Of a stretch of DNA of 46,722 bases, positions 16,606-25,482 are shown in pieces. Position 1 is the first letter of the stretch. The number at the start of each line of letters is the position of its first letter. The stretch lies in NCBI RefSeq assembly GCF_002294725.1, contig NZ_NSFT01000025.1, positions 1 to 46,722 on the forward strand, in the 5' to 3' direction. The notes below the pieces were generated by a model that saw nothing but the letters and a program-made list of their open reading frames with translations, had not been told where the DNA came from and did not search any database. The position numbers and the translations under genes are program-made. Source of the DNA: Mesorhizobium sp. WSM4313 (GTDB taxonomy: Bacteria; Pseudomonadota; Alphaproteobacteria; Rhizobiales; Rhizobiaceae).

Positions 16606-17457
16606 ATGCATATCGTAGTCTGCATCAAGCAGGTGCCGGATTCGGCACAGATCCGCGTGCACCCGGTGACGAACACGATCATGCGTCAGGGTGTTCCGAC
16701 CATCATCAATCCTTACGACCTGTTCGCCCTCGAAGAAGCGCTCAAACTGCGCGACGTTCATGGTGGCGAGGTTACTGTGCTCACAATGGGTCCGCCCATG
16801 GCGGAGGACTCGCTGCGAAAGGCGCTCGGTTACGGTGCTGACCGAGCAGTTCTCTTGACGGACCGCTATTTTGCCGGATCCGATACGCTGGCGACTTCCT
16901 TTGCTCTTTCGCAAGCAATCGCAAAAATTGGGGAGACTTTCGGCAGGCCGGACATCGTCTTCACCGGCAAGCAGACGATTGACGGCGATACCGCCCAGGT
17001 CGGACCGGGCATAGCCAAGCGCCTAGATTTATCGCAACTTACCTATGTCGCGAAGATTGCCTCCATCGATCTCGATACGCGAGAGATCGAAGTCGCTCGT
17101 CGCGCCGAAGGCGGCACCCAGTTGCTGAAGAGCAGACTCCCTTGCCTCATTACCATGCTGGAAGACACCAACGAAATCCGCCGGGGCTCGCTCCAGCAGG
17201 CTCTGTGCGCGGCGCGCAGCCAAGTCGTGAAGTGGACTGCAGCCGACGCCGGCATTGACGATCTCACCCGGTGCGGTCTGCGTGGCTCGCCTACAGTCGT
17301 CAAGCGTGTTTTCGCCCCCACCGCACGGGCAGAAAGGGCGGCGCAGATCGACACCGCGGAAAGGGGCTTGCAGGACATAGCCGATGAACTCATCGCCGAT
17401 ATCTTAACCCGCCGGCCGGCGCTGGAACATGAGCTGGCCTTCAACAGCGGCACGTGA
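16606..17457 (+). CDS. fixA: FixA, electron-transfer flavoprotein beta subunit
   Basis: A 283-residue ETF-beta-family protein. MHIVVCIKQVPDSAQI is the classic start; VFTGKQTIDGDTAQVGPGIA and the C-terminal hydrophilic tail are typical. The frame stays open further upstream, but the promoter lies inside that extension, so the ATG at 16606 is chosen. With FixB, FixC and FixX it forms a membrane-associated complex that bifurcates electrons from NADH to quinone and to ferredoxin/flavodoxin for nitrogenase. First gene of the operon; fixB follows after 16 bases. Confidence 0.95.
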   Translation: MHIVVCIKQVPDSAQIRVHPVTNTIMRQGVPTIINPYDLFALEEALKLRDVHGGEVTVLTMGPPMAEDSLRKALGYGADRAVLLTDRYFAGSDTLATSFALSQAIAKIGETFGRPDIVFTGKQTIDGDTAQVGPGIAKRLDLSQLTYVAKIASIDLDTREIEVARRAEGGTQLLKSRLPCLITMLEDTNEIRRGSLQQALCAARSQVVKWTAADAGIDDLTRCGLRGSPTVVKRVFAPTARAERAAQIDTAERGLQDIADELIADILTRRPALEHELAFNSGT

Positions 17458-17473
17458 CGGCCAGGAGCAGAAA

Positions 17474-18583
17474 ATGTCGACCGCAAGCCAAACTACCCCT
17501 CGCATTGCCCCCGGCCGTGCCGGTGTAAAGAAAGAACTTCCCGACCGTTTCAAAGACTACCGGCACGTGTGGGTCTTCCTCGAGCTCGAACGCGGCAATG
17601 TGCATCCTGTATCATTCGAACTGCTGGGCGAAGGCCGCAAATTAGCCGACAAGCTTGAAGTCCAGCTCGCGGGCGTCGTGCTGGGACCGCCGGGCGAGAT
17701 GGTCGAGGACGCTGTTGCCGAGGCCTTCGCTTACGGGGCGGATCTTGTCTACATCGTCGATGCGCCGCCGCTCGCCGACTACCGGAACGAGCCGTTCGCC
17801 AAGGCGCTCACGGATCTGGTCAATACCCATAAACCCGAAATCCTCCTTCTCGGCGCGACCACACTGGGCAGGGATCTTGCAGGCTCGGTAGCGACGACCC
17901 TGCAGACGGGGCTCACGGCCGACTGCACCGAACTTGATGTAGATTCCGACGGTTCACTCGCCGCGACCCGTCCGACTTTTGGTGGCTCATTGTTGTGTAC
18001 GATCTATACACTAAATTACCGGCCGCAAATGGCGACGGTGCGACCAAGGGTCATGCCTATGCCGCAACGGGTGGATAAGCCGGTCGGGCGTGTCATGCGG
18101 CACAAGCTGTCGCTCGTTGAGGACGATATCGTCACCAAAGTCCTCGGCTTCCTACCGGATAACCAGTCGGCAATGGCAAATCTTGCCTATGCGGATGTCG
18201 TGGTTGCGGGAGGCCTCGGTCTCGGAGCGGCGGAGAACCTTCAGCTTGTGAAGAATCTTGCCCGAGCGATCGGCGCCGAGCATGGCTGTTCGCGCCCCTT
18301 GGTCCAGAAGGGCTGGATGCCGGCTGATCGACAGATTGGACAAACTGGCAAGACCATTCGACCGAAGCTTTACATCGCGGCCGGAATTTCCGGCGCCATC
18401 CAGCACCGAGTTGGGGTCGAGGGGGCCGATCTCATCGTCGCGATCAACACCGATCCGAACGCGCCGATTTTCGAGTTCGCCCACCTCGGGATCGTCACGG
18501 ATGCAATCCGCTTCCTGCCCGCACTGACGGAAGCCTTCACCCGGCGGCTGTCGCCGCACAGTCGAGACAAGCTTGCGAGTTGA
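17474..18583 (+). CDS. fixB: FixB, electron-transfer flavoprotein alpha subunit
   Basis: A 369-residue ETF-alpha-family protein. An N-terminal domain is followed by the FAD-binding C-terminal domain (about 230-360) with RPKLYIAAGISGAIQH and INTDPNAPIFEFAHLGIV. It pairs with FixA as the flavin-bearing heterodimer. The chosen ATG lies after GGAGCAG and follows the fixA stop closely; fixC begins 10 bases after its stop. Essential for symbiotic fixation in several rhizobia. Confidence 0.95.
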   Translation: MSTASQTTPRIAPGRAGVKKELPDRFKDYRHVWVFLELERGNVHPVSFELLGEGRKLADKLEVQLAGVVLGPPGEMVEDAVAEAFAYGADLVYIVDAPPLADYRNEPFAKALTDLVNTHKPEILLLGATTLGRDLAGSVATTLQTGLTADCTELDVDSDGSLAATRPTFGGSLLCTIYTLNYRPQMATVRPRVMPMPQRVDKPVGRVMRHKLSLVEDDIVTKVLGFLPDNQSAMANLAYADVVVAGGLGLGAAENLQLVKNLARAIGAEHGCSRPLVQKGWMPADRQIGQTGKTIRPKLYIAAGISGAIQHRVGVEGADLIVAINTDPNAPIFEFAHLGIVTDAIRFLPALTEAFTRRLSPHSRDKLAS

Positions 18584-18593
18584 GGGAGAGGAC

Positions 18594-19898
18594 ATGATTG
18601 AACAATTCGATGCCATTGTGGTCGGAGCCGGCATGTCTGGAAACGCAGCTGCTTACACTTTGGCAAGCCAGGGGCTGAAGGTCCTGCAGTTGGAGCGCGG
18701 GGAATATCCGGGCTCTAAGAACGTCCAGGGTGCCATAATGTACGCGAACATGCTGGAGAAGATCATCCCGGACTTCCGGGATGATGCGCCCCTCGAGCGG
18801 CACCTGGTCGAACAGCGACTTTGGGTGATGGACGACACGTCTCACACCGGAATTCATTACCGGTCGGACGACTTCAATGAGGCGAAACCCAACCGCTACA
18901 CGATCATCCGCGCCCAGTTCGACAAATGGTTTTCCCGCAAGGTGCGCGAGGCTGGCGCGACGGTCCTGTGTGAGACGACCGCGACGGAACTCGTCCGTGA
19001 TGGCAATGGCAAGGTGATCGGCGTCCGCACAGACCGGGCTGGCGGAGTGGTCTTCGCGAATGTGGTCGTTCTCGCAGAAGGGGTGTCGGGATTGCTTGGC
19101 ACTCGCGCAGGCCTGCGCGAGATGCCGAAGCCGGAGACCGTGGCGATTGCCGTCAAGGAAATGCATTTCTTGCCCGAAGAGGTCATTGGCCAGCGGTTCG
19201 GGGTGAAGGGCGATGAAGGCTGCGTAATCGAGGCCGTGGGCACGATCTCTCGCAGCATGGCCGGGCTCGGCTTCCTTTACACCAATAAGGAGTCGATTTC
19301 ACTCGGCATCGGCTGCCTGGTCTCGGATTTCGCCGCGACGATGGAGAGCCCGTCCGCCCTCCTGGATGCGATGAAAAACCATCCTTCGATCCGGCCGCTG
19401 ATCGCTGGCTCGGAGGTGAAAGAATATGCCGCCCATCTTATCCCCGAAGGTGGTTACAGGGCCATTCCGCAGCTATTCGGCGACGGTTGGGTCATCGTCG
19501 GCGACGCAGCGCAACTGAACAATGCCATTCACCGTGAGGGTTCGAACCTTGCCATGACCTCGGGTCGTGTCGCGGCTGAGGCGATCATCAAAGTCAAAAG
19601 CCGCAACGGTCCTATGACCAAAGCGAACCTTGCGCTCTACAAGACGATGCTGGATGACTCCTTTGTGATCAAGGATCTTAAGAAATACAAGGACATGCCA
19701 GCCTTACTCCACACCAATTCCAGCAACTTTTTTGACAGCTATCCGCGGTTGATGTCGCATGCCGCTCAGACCTTCATGCGTGTCGACGGCACGCCGAAGA
19801 TCGAGAAGGAAAAGAACACCACGGCCGCCTTCATCAACGCGCGCTCGCGCTGGGGGTTGGTCAGCGACGCGGTCCGCCTGGCATTGGCATGGCGCTGA
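18594..19898 (+). CDS. fixC: FixC, ETF:quinone oxidoreductase-like flavoprotein
   Basis: A 434-residue FAD enzyme of the GG-reductase/ETF-QO group. The dinucleotide fold is at the N-terminus (VVGAGMSGNAAA), YPGSKNVQGAIMY follows, and a second FAD contact is VIVGDAAQLNNAIHREGSN near residue 300. It accepts electrons from FixAB and passes them to quinone. GGGAGAGGAC precedes the ATG. Confidence 0.95.
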   Translation: MIEQFDAIVVGAGMSGNAAAYTLASQGLKVLQLERGEYPGSKNVQGAIMYANMLEKIIPDFRDDAPLERHLVEQRLWVMDDTSHTGIHYRSDDFNEAKPNRYTIIRAQFDKWFSRKVREAGATVLCETTATELVRDGNGKVIGVRTDRAGGVVFANVVVLAEGVSGLLGTRAGLREMPKPETVAIAVKEMHFLPEEVIGQRFGVKGDEGCVIEAVGTISRSMAGLGFLYTNKESISLGIGCLVSDFAATMESPSALLDAMKNHPSIRPLIAGSEVKEYAAHLIPEGGYRAIPQLFGDGWVIVGDAAQLNNAIHREGSNLAMTSGRVAAEAIIKVKSRNGPMTKANLALYKTMLDDSFVIKDLKKYKDMPALLHTNSSNFFDSYPRLMSHAAQTFMRVDGTPKIEKEKNTTAAFINARSRWGLVSDAVRLALAWR

Positions 19899-19910
19899 AG
19901 AGGGTACAAG

Positions 19911-20210
19911 ATGACGATCGCAGTGACGAAGGTTCGTGTCGAGGACAAACTTTACCAGAACCGCTATCTGGTCGATTCCGGCCGCCCCCATATCATAGTG
20001 CGACCGCACGACAAGCCAAGCGCGAACTTGCTTGCGTTGACCTACGTCTGTCCGGCGAAATGCTATGAGTTGAATGACAAGGGTCAAGTCGAGATCACCG
20101 CCGACGGCTGCATGGAATGCGGCACCTGCCGGATATTGTGCGAGAAAGGCGGCGACATCGAGTGGAACTATCCGCGCGGCGGCTTTGGTGTCCTGTTCAA
20201 GTTCGGATGA
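19911..20210 (+). CDS. fixX: FixX, ferredoxin-like protein
   Basis: A 99-residue ferredoxin of the FixX type, with Cys in YVCPAKCYEL and CMECGTCRILC and the closing segment WNYPRGGFGVLFKFG. It is the Fe-S partner of FixC. It ends the fixABCX operon, 12 bases after fixC. Confidence 0.95.
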   Translation: MTIAVTKVRVEDKLYQNRYLVDSGRPHIIVRPHDKPSANLLALTYVCPAKCYELNDKGQVEITADGCMECGTCRILCEKGGDIEWNYPRGGFGVLFKFG

Positions 20211-20465
20211 TCAGCCGGTGCCAAGAGCATGCCGGCAGCGAGCAACTGCGGCACACCATGAGCCTCTCCATCCACTTGCAAAGAGCTAGTGAATATTGGG
20301 TTTCGCAATTCAAGTTTCCTCGACTTGGTAGGGGTATCCTCAGGCCACGGGGCGCCTGTGCCGGACTTACCACCGGTAACGTGGTCGAGCCCCTTTGGAC
20401 AATGTCCGGCCATCGTGCCGGATGGCAGCCACAACGGCCGGTGAGCAAATGGAACGGCACAATCC

Positions 20466-21182
20466 ATGATAAAGACGTATGTGCTAGTGCATGGTGCCTG
20501 GCATGGCGGATGGTGTTGGCGGGACGTCGCCGCCAATCTTCGCAAGATGGGATGCCACGTGACCACGCCTACCCAGACAGGTGTCGGCGAACGCGCACGT
20601 TTGCTGTGCAAGGACATCACGCCCGACACATTCGTGACCGACATCGTCAACCACATTGTAACGGAAGAGCTGAGCGATGTGATCCTTGTCGGTCACAGTC
20701 TAGGCGGCATCAGCATCACCGGCGCCGCCGACCGGATACCCGACCATATCAGCCATCTCGTTTATCTCGACGGCGCCATCGTCGAGAGCGGTCAAAGTGT
20801 ATTCAGCACCATGCCCCCCGACATCGTCGCCGCCCGTCGAAAATTGGTTGCGGAGGAAGGACGGGGTATCTTCATGCCGACTCCGCCGCCAACAGCATTC
20901 GGCACTCCCGAGGGACACTCGCTCACGGACTGGGTGCGGCGCCGGATAACACCGCATCCGGCAGGCACCTACGAAAGCGGACTTAAGCTCGAGCACCCGC
21001 TCGGCAACGGCAGACCCCGAACCTATGTCGTCTGCACTAATCCACTCCACCCGCCGATGGCGGGAGCGCGAGAATGGGTCGCGAAGCAGGATGGCTGGGC
21101 GTGGCAGGAACTCGCCACTGGCCACGACGCAATGATCCTCGCGCCGACGGAAGTTGCTCTCCTTCTTAGCGCTGTCGGCTGA
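20466..21182 (+). CDS. alpha/beta hydrolase (MES/salicylate-esterase-like)
   Basis: A 238-residue alpha/beta hydrolase. HGAWHGGWCWRDV forms the oxyanion region, GHSLGG carries the nucleophile Ser (about 78) and ATGHDAMI near the C-terminus supplies His. The overall pattern resembles plant methyl-salicylate esterase and hydroxynitrile-lyase relatives found in bacteria. It probably hydrolyses a small ester; the substrate is unknown. It lies 255 bases after fixX with no NifA or sigma-54 site seen. A role with plant-derived esters is speculation. Confidence 0.8.
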   Translation: MIKTYVLVHGAWHGGWCWRDVAANLRKMGCHVTTPTQTGVGERARLLCKDITPDTFVTDIVNHIVTEELSDVILVGHSLGGISITGAADRIPDHISHLVYLDGAIVESGQSVFSTMPPDIVAARRKLVAEEGRGIFMPTPPPTAFGTPEGHSLTDWVRRRITPHPAGTYESGLKLEHPLGNGRPRTYVVCTNPLHPPMAGAREWVAKQDGWAWQELATGHDAMILAPTEVALLLSAVG

Positions 21183-21189
21183 GGAACCA

Positions 21190-21480
21190 AGTAGGGGGAG
21201 CGGCGGCCGATTCTCAGGCCGTGGCCTTGAGCTCTGGTGCAAGGATGTAGGCCCAACGGGTCGTTCCGGTGGCGCCACCGAAACCACTAGGCGGGAGTGG
21301 CCTGTCCTGCCGACGTCGCAAGCTTGCGAGCGTTCCGCCGCGGCCGCAGCCCGTAGCGCCGGGCAACCTCCGAGATCACCGCGTCGGCTCCAGGGTCTCG
21401 GAGATGACTCCGTGCCTTGTCGTCCATCGACCAATGCCGCCGACCAACAGCGCCGTTGATCACCCTCGAAAACGCCGAGG
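21190..21480 (-). mobile_element. IS66-family OrfA (TnpA) remnant
   Basis: On the minus strand the translation gives RHWSMDDKAR and then ISEVARRYGLRPRR, the helix-turn-helix start of IS66 OrfA proteins. The rest drifts through frameshifts. No orfB/orfC and no terminal repeats found. A dead fragment between the hydrolase and the nifA remnant. Confidence 0.5.
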
Positions 21481-21603
21481 CTGCCGCTCAGGGTCAATCG
21501 TAAGTTCAAGTTCAGACACAAGCCGATCTCCGATCCACCTCAGAATCGGCAGGCCCACAGATCGCGGGTCCTCCTGGAAGGACACAGCGCTTACCCTTGA
21601 AAT

Positions 21604-22010
21604 ATGGAGAACCATGGCTTTGCGCCGTCGGCAGTTGAGCTGATCTCGCAATGCTATTTCCCCGGCAACGTCCGCGAGCCGGAGAACTGCGTGCTTGGCG
21701 TTCTCCTCTGGAAGGAACCAATCTTTCGGAACGTGGCAATGTCATCGACGAGCTCTCACGGGCCAGCACGATGCCGGTTCGGCGCATCGGCGCCCGCCTG
21801 AACACGAGATGGCCACTTGCGATTCTAACGATACGGCCGGACGGGGGCTGGGACCGCGGCGGACGAAGCGTGACGGCTGATCGACACAATGGAGAAGGCC
21901 GGCTGGGTTCAGGCTAATGCGGCTCGAATTCTCGGCCTCAAGCTGCGACAAGTCGGCTAGGCGATACGCCGGCATAGTATCGAGGTGAAGGAACTTCTAA
22001 GAGCCTGATG
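21604..22010 (+). pseudogene. nifA: nifA remnant upstream of nifB
   Basis: Two pieces of NifA survive. FAPSAVELISQCYFPGNVREPENCV is the end of the AAA+ domain (with the usual GNVRELENC carrying one change). After a frameshift, DTMEKAGWVQANAARILGL and then LRQVG, a stop, and RRHSIEVKEL are the Fis-type HTH. Much of the AAA+ domain and the whole N-terminus are missing. This is the standard rhizobial place for nifA (fixABCX-nifA-nifB). The intact nifA is at 26821-27879. The nifB promoter lies just beyond. Confidence 0.8.
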
Positions 22011-22093
22011 AGCCAATCGTCAGGCCAGTGGTCTTGCGCGCCCTGTGCGCGACAAGGAGTGCTTCGTGCTTCTGAACGGATTTGGACTTGCAC

Positions 22094-22109
22094 TGTCGCA
22101 AGCAGGACA
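22094..22109 (+). promoter_or_regulatory. NifA upstream activator site for nifB
   Basis: Exact TGT-N10-ACA (TGTCGCAAGCAGGACA), 72 bases before the -24 element. A further perfect 8-base dyad (ATTGTGTC / GACACAAT, 10-base spacer) follows at about 22112-22137. Confidence 0.75.
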
Positions 22110-22180
22110 AAATTGTGTCGCGCCGGCCTGACACAATGCGATATCGACCCGAATAGTGAACTGAAGCCGCTTTTTTCAGT

Positions 22181-22195
22181 TGGTATGGCTCTTGC
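22181..22195 (+). promoter_or_regulatory. sigma-54 (-24/-12) promoter of nifB
   Basis: TGGTATGGCTCTTGC has correct GG/GC spacing; the transcription start would be about 25-30 bases before the nifB ATG. Confidence 0.78.
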
Positions 22196-22233
22196 ACCTT
22201 GAACCGCGACGTTACCAGCAACGGAGCCGTTTG

Positions 22234-23715
22234 ATGTCCTCACCGACAGTTTCGATTGAGGGGCCGACTAGCACGACATCCGAGGGTCTTCTGGCAGCCG
22301 CGAAATCCGGTGGCTGCGCATCGTCTTCCTACGGCTCGTCGCCGACCAGCCCGGGCGAAGAGGATCCGGCTATTTGGGAAAGGATCAAGGATCACCCCTG
22401 CTTTTCGGAGGAAGCGCATCATTATTTCGCGCGTATGCATGTGGCGGTCGCGCCGGCTTGCAATGTCCAGTGCAACTATTGCAATCGCAAATACGATTGC
22501 GCCAACGAGAGCCGGCCTGGTGTTGTGTCTGAGAAGTTGACGCCCGACCAAGCGCTACGCAAGGTCATCGCCGTTGCCAACAAAGTTCCGCAGCTTTCGG
22601 TTCTTGGCATCGCTGGGCCGGGGGATGCCTGTTACGATTGGGAGAAAACGAAGGCAACGTTCGACCGCGTCATCAGGGAAATCCCCGACATAAAGCTGTG
22701 CGTCTCCACTAATGGGCTCGTGCTGCCGGACCATGTCGCCGAGCTTGCCGAAATGAATGTTGATCACGTGACGATCACCATCAACATGGTCGACCCGGAA
22801 GTCGGCGCGAAGATCTATCCATGGATCTTTTATGAAAATCGCCGCTACTTCGGCATCGAAGCCGCTCGAATCTTGCACGCGCGGCAGATGCTGGGCCTGG
22901 AGATGCTGAGCGCGCGCGGCATCCTCACCAAAATCAACTCGGTGATGATTCCTGGAGTGAACGACCAGCACCTGTTTGAGGTGAACAAAATGGTCAGGGA
23001 GCGGGGCGCGTTTCTGCACAACGTGATGCCTCTGATTTCGGACCCGGCGCACGGTACCCACTACGGACTCATCGGGCAGCGCGGCCCAACGGCAACGGAG
23101 ATGATGGCTCTTCAGGATCGACTTGAAGGTGGCGCCAAGTTGATGCGCCACTGCCGGCAGTGCCGGGCAGATGCTGTCGGCCTGCTCGGTGAAGATCGTG
23201 GCCAGGAATTCACGCTGGACGGTATTCCCGACGATGTCGCCTACGATGCTGGCAAGCGTCAGGCCTATCGGCAGGTGGTCGCACACGAGCGCCGTGATCA
23301 TGAGGCGGCGAGGAGCGAGGCCATCGGTATGGTCAAGGCAACAGACTCCGAAAAGTCGCTTCTGGTTGCGGTGGCCACTAAGGGAGGTGGACGGGTCAAC
23401 GAACACTTCGGCCACGCGAAGGAATTCCAGGTTTATGAAGTCTCGCCTAGAGGGATCAGCTTGGTCGGGCATCGGAAGGTCGAGCGGTATTGCCTCGGAG
23501 GCGGGGGCGAAGACGCCATCCTCGAGGGCGTCATCGCAGCGCTCGAAGGCATACACATAGTGCTATGCGCCAAGATCGGAAATCGCCCGAAGGAACAACT
23601 CTCGCGAGTTGGACTGCGCGTAACCGACGCCTATGGCCATGACTACATCGAGACCGCAGTCAGCGCACTTTACGCGGCAGAGTTTGGGATCAGACCACTA
23701 GCGGCGACGGCCTGA
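22234..23715 (+). CDS. nifB: NifB, FeMo-cofactor precursor (NifB-co) synthase
   Basis: A 493-residue radical-SAM enzyme. The cluster motif C-x3-C-x2-C (CNVQCNYC, Cys 76, 80 and 83) lies after HHYFARMHVAVAPA. The C-terminal NifX/NafY-like domain starts near residue 370 (LLVAVATKGGGRVNEHFGHA). It fuses Fe-S units and inserts the central carbon to give NifB-co, the first dedicated step of FeMo-co synthesis. The ATG at 22234 is chosen because the sigma-54 promoter ends just before it. First gene of nifB-fdxN-nifZ-fixU. Confidence 0.96.
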   Translation: MSSPTVSIEGPTSTTSEGLLAAAKSGGCASSSYGSSPTSPGEEDPAIWERIKDHPCFSEEAHHYFARMHVAVAPACNVQCNYCNRKYDCANESRPGVVSEKLTPDQALRKVIAVANKVPQLSVLGIAGPGDACYDWEKTKATFDRVIREIPDIKLCVSTNGLVLPDHVAELAEMNVDHVTITINMVDPEVGAKIYPWIFYENRRYFGIEAARILHARQMLGLEMLSARGILTKINSVMIPGVNDQHLFEVNKMVRERGAFLHNVMPLISDPAHGTHYGLIGQRGPTATEMMALQDRLEGGAKLMRHCRQCRADAVGLLGEDRGQEFTLDGIPDDVAYDAGKRQAYRQVVAHERRDHEAARSEAIGMVKATDSEKSLLVAVATKGGGRVNEHFGHAKEFQVYEVSPRGISLVGHRKVERYCLGGGGEDAILEGVIAALEGIHIVLCAKIGNRPKEQLSRVGLRVTDAYGHDYIETAVSALYAAEFGIRPLAATA

Positions 23716-23744
23716 GCCGTCTCGTCCGATAACCAGGAGTTAGA

Positions 23745-23939
23745 ATGGCTTTAAAGATCATCGCATCCCAATGTACCCAATGCGGGGCCTGCGAGTTCGA
23801 ATGTCCTTCGGAAGCGATCAAGTTCAAGGGCGACGCCTATGTGATCGATCCAAACAAGTGCACCGAATGCAAGGAGGCCTTCGATACGCAGCAATGCGTG
23901 TCGGTCTGTCCGGTACCGAAAACCTGCGTTCCCGCTTGA
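23745..23939 (+). CDS. fdxN: FdxN, 2[4Fe-4S] ferredoxin
   Basis: A 64-residue bacterial ferredoxin with two cluster motifs: CTQCGACEFECP, and a second with a longer insertion, CTECKEAFDTQQCVSVCP, as is usual for nif-linked FdxN. It donates electrons to nitrogenase or to NifB. It lies 29 bases after nifB with AGGAG before the ATG. Confidence 0.95.
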   Translation: MALKIIASQCTQCGACEFECPSEAIKFKGDAYVIDPNKCTECKEAFDTQQCVSVCPVPKTCVPA

Positions 23940-24015
23940 TTCCTACCGAAACGGTCGGGTTCGCCGCACGACGACGCCTGCAACCCGCGACCACAACAAA
24001 AGCCTCGAGAAAGGA

Positions 24016-24345
24016 ATGGACAGCATGTGGTCCAGACGCGAACAGGAGGTCGAAATCGGCAGACCGCCACGGTTCATGCAGGGTGAGCGGGTCCGTGCGA
24101 TACGCCACATAAAAAACGACGGCACCTATCCCGGCAAGGAGATCGGCGAAAACCTCGTGCGGAAGGGCGACGAAGGCTACGTGCGCGACATTGGAACCTT
24201 TCTCCAGCAATTCTTCATCTATGCGGTCGAATGGATCGATCGTGGCACGGTCGTCGGCATGCGAGCGCGCGAACTCATTAGCCTCGACAAAGTCGAGGTT
24301 CCCTGCGGAGCTGAAGGCATTTCCAACGGGGGAACAGCCGGATGA
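24016..24345 (+). CDS. nifZ: NifZ
   Basis: A 109-residue NifZ. PPRFMQGERVRAIRHIKNDGTYPG, then GDEGYVRDIGTFLQQFFIYAVEWID, are family-typical SH3-like segments. It helps mature the P-clusters of the MoFe protein. Its end overlaps the fixU start by four bases (ATGA). In M. loti nifZ is NifA-regulated and needed for full symbiotic efficiency. Confidence 0.93.
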   Translation: MDSMWSRREQEVEIGRPPRFMQGERVRAIRHIKNDGTYPGKEIGENLVRKGDEGYVRDIGTFLQQFFIYAVEWIDRGTVVGMRARELISLDKVEVPCGAEGISNGGTAG

Positions 24346-24554
24346 AAGTAATGATTCGCAGGACCGCTACTGGCTTGTCGGCTTATGTCCCCAAGAAGGA
24401 TCTCGAAGAGCCGATCACCGAGATTGAGAACGCTGACTTATGGGGCGGGACCGTGACGCTCAGGAACGGTTGGCGGCTCATGCTGCCCGACCTTCCGCGC
24501 GACACGCGTTTGCCGATCACCGTCGAGGCGATGAAGATTTCCGACGGGGCCTGA
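24342..24554 (+). CDS. fixU: FixU (NifT family)
   Basis: A 70-residue NifT/FixU protein (MKVMIRRTATGLSAYVPKKD, then WGGTVTLRNGW). The biochemical role is not established; in M. loti fixU is NifA-regulated and contributes to effectiveness. It overlaps nifZ by four bases, so translation is coupled. Confidence 0.93.
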   Translation: MKVMIRRTATGLSAYVPKKDLEEPITEIENADLWGGTVTLRNGWRLMLPDLPRDTRLPITVEAMKISDGA

Positions 24555-24588
24555 TGCCGGTGGGTTCAGTGGCGGAGAGGAAACGCGT

Positions 24589-25482
24589 ATGAACACGATG
24601 CTGAGCTGGGACCATCTCGTCGTCGTCCGGGGCAGTTTTGCCAAAAAACTGATTGACCTGCTGAACGGCGCTCTCAAGGCCGATCGAGTGATCCCCTATC
24701 TCGGTCCTGGTCTTCTGCAGCTTAACCCACCGGAATCCCCTGTACCTTGCACCCCTGAAGATGTCGCCGCGGCCCTCAACAAGCGGGCGCCTGCCCCTTC
24801 CAGGATTCGCACCAATATGTGGTCGGTCGCGCAGTTTATCGAGCAGCGCCGACATCGTCGGACTCTCCAAGCGTGGATGGCGGAGATATTCGCAGCCCCC
24901 GCCGAGCCGACCGTTCTTCACGCCTGGCTCGCAACCCTTCAACTGTCTGTCATCATCGACAGCTGGTACGATGGCGCCATGCGAGCAGCCCTTGCAGAGG
25001 CCGGCCAAACAGACGTTGTCGAGATACAAGGAACGACGCGCGCGACCGGAATCGGTAACATCTGGACGAGAACTTACGATTTGTCAGGAACAGAACTCGA
25101 GGCCGAACAAGTGGCTAGGACGGTGCTCTATGCGCCGCACGGCAGCGTCAGGCCGGCGGCAAACTTCCTCGTGGCTGATTCCGATTACGTCGAAGTCCTA
25201 ACCGAAATTGATATCCAGACGCCGATCCCGGACGCGGTGAAGCAACGGCGCGTCAACCGGGGTTTTTTCTTCGTGGGCTGCCGCTTCAACGATCAGATGC
25301 TGCGCACATATGCCAGACAGCTGATGAAGCGCTCCACTGGCCCACATTTTGCGGTGATCGATTCGGCTACGCTGACCAGAAACGAACGTCGTTTCCTTGC
25401 CGAAGGCGCAATCACGGTCATCGACATGCCGATCCGCAACGCCGCGGCTCGCCTCGTCGGGGTCGATGCTAGCCAGGATTAA
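24589..25482 (+). CDS. SIR2-like domain protein in the nif operon
   Basis: A 297-residue protein with the layout of the SIR2-like (SIR2_2) Rossmann family that binds NAD. VIPYLGPGLLQ (37-45) stands in for the GAGxS loop, IIDSWYDGAM (122-131) for the TTNYD segment, LYAPHGSV (180-187) holds the presumed catalytic His 184, and VGCRFNDQMLR (229-239) matches the usual GxSFxD element. The first loop has Pro-Gly in place of Ala-Gly. The gene starts 34 bases after fixU with GGAGAGGAAA before the ATG, so it is most likely the last gene of the nifB operon. NAD hydrolysis, ADP-ribose chemistry or NAD sensing are all possible; no role in fixation is known to me. Confidence 0.72.
   Translation: MNTMLSWDHLVVVRGSFAKKLIDLLNGALKADRVIPYLGPGLLQLNPPESPVPCTPEDVAAALNKRAPAPSRIRTNMWSVAQFIEQRRHRRTLQAWMAEIFAAPAEPTVLHAWLATLQLSVIIDSWYDGAMRAALAEAGQTDVVEIQGTTRATGIGNIWTRTYDLSGTELEAEQVARTVLYAPHGSVRPAANFLVADSDYVEVLTEIDIQTPIPDAVKQRRVNRGFFFVGCRFNDQMLRTYARQLMKRSTGPHFAVIDSATLTRNERRFLAEGAITVIDMPIRNAAARLVGVDASQD

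Noticed and set aside
20700..21521. 273-codon minus-strand frame over the hydrolase
   Set aside because: Mostly antisense to the alpha/beta hydrolase; only its right part reflects a real IS66 remnant, which is listed separately.
22112..22137. Perfect 8-base dyad with 10-base spacer near the nifB promoter as a second NifA site
   Set aside because: The TGT-to-ACA spacing is 12, not 10; mentioned only as a dyad.
22555..23556. 333-codon minus-strand frame within nifB
   Set aside because: Antisense shadow of nifB; no family resemblance.
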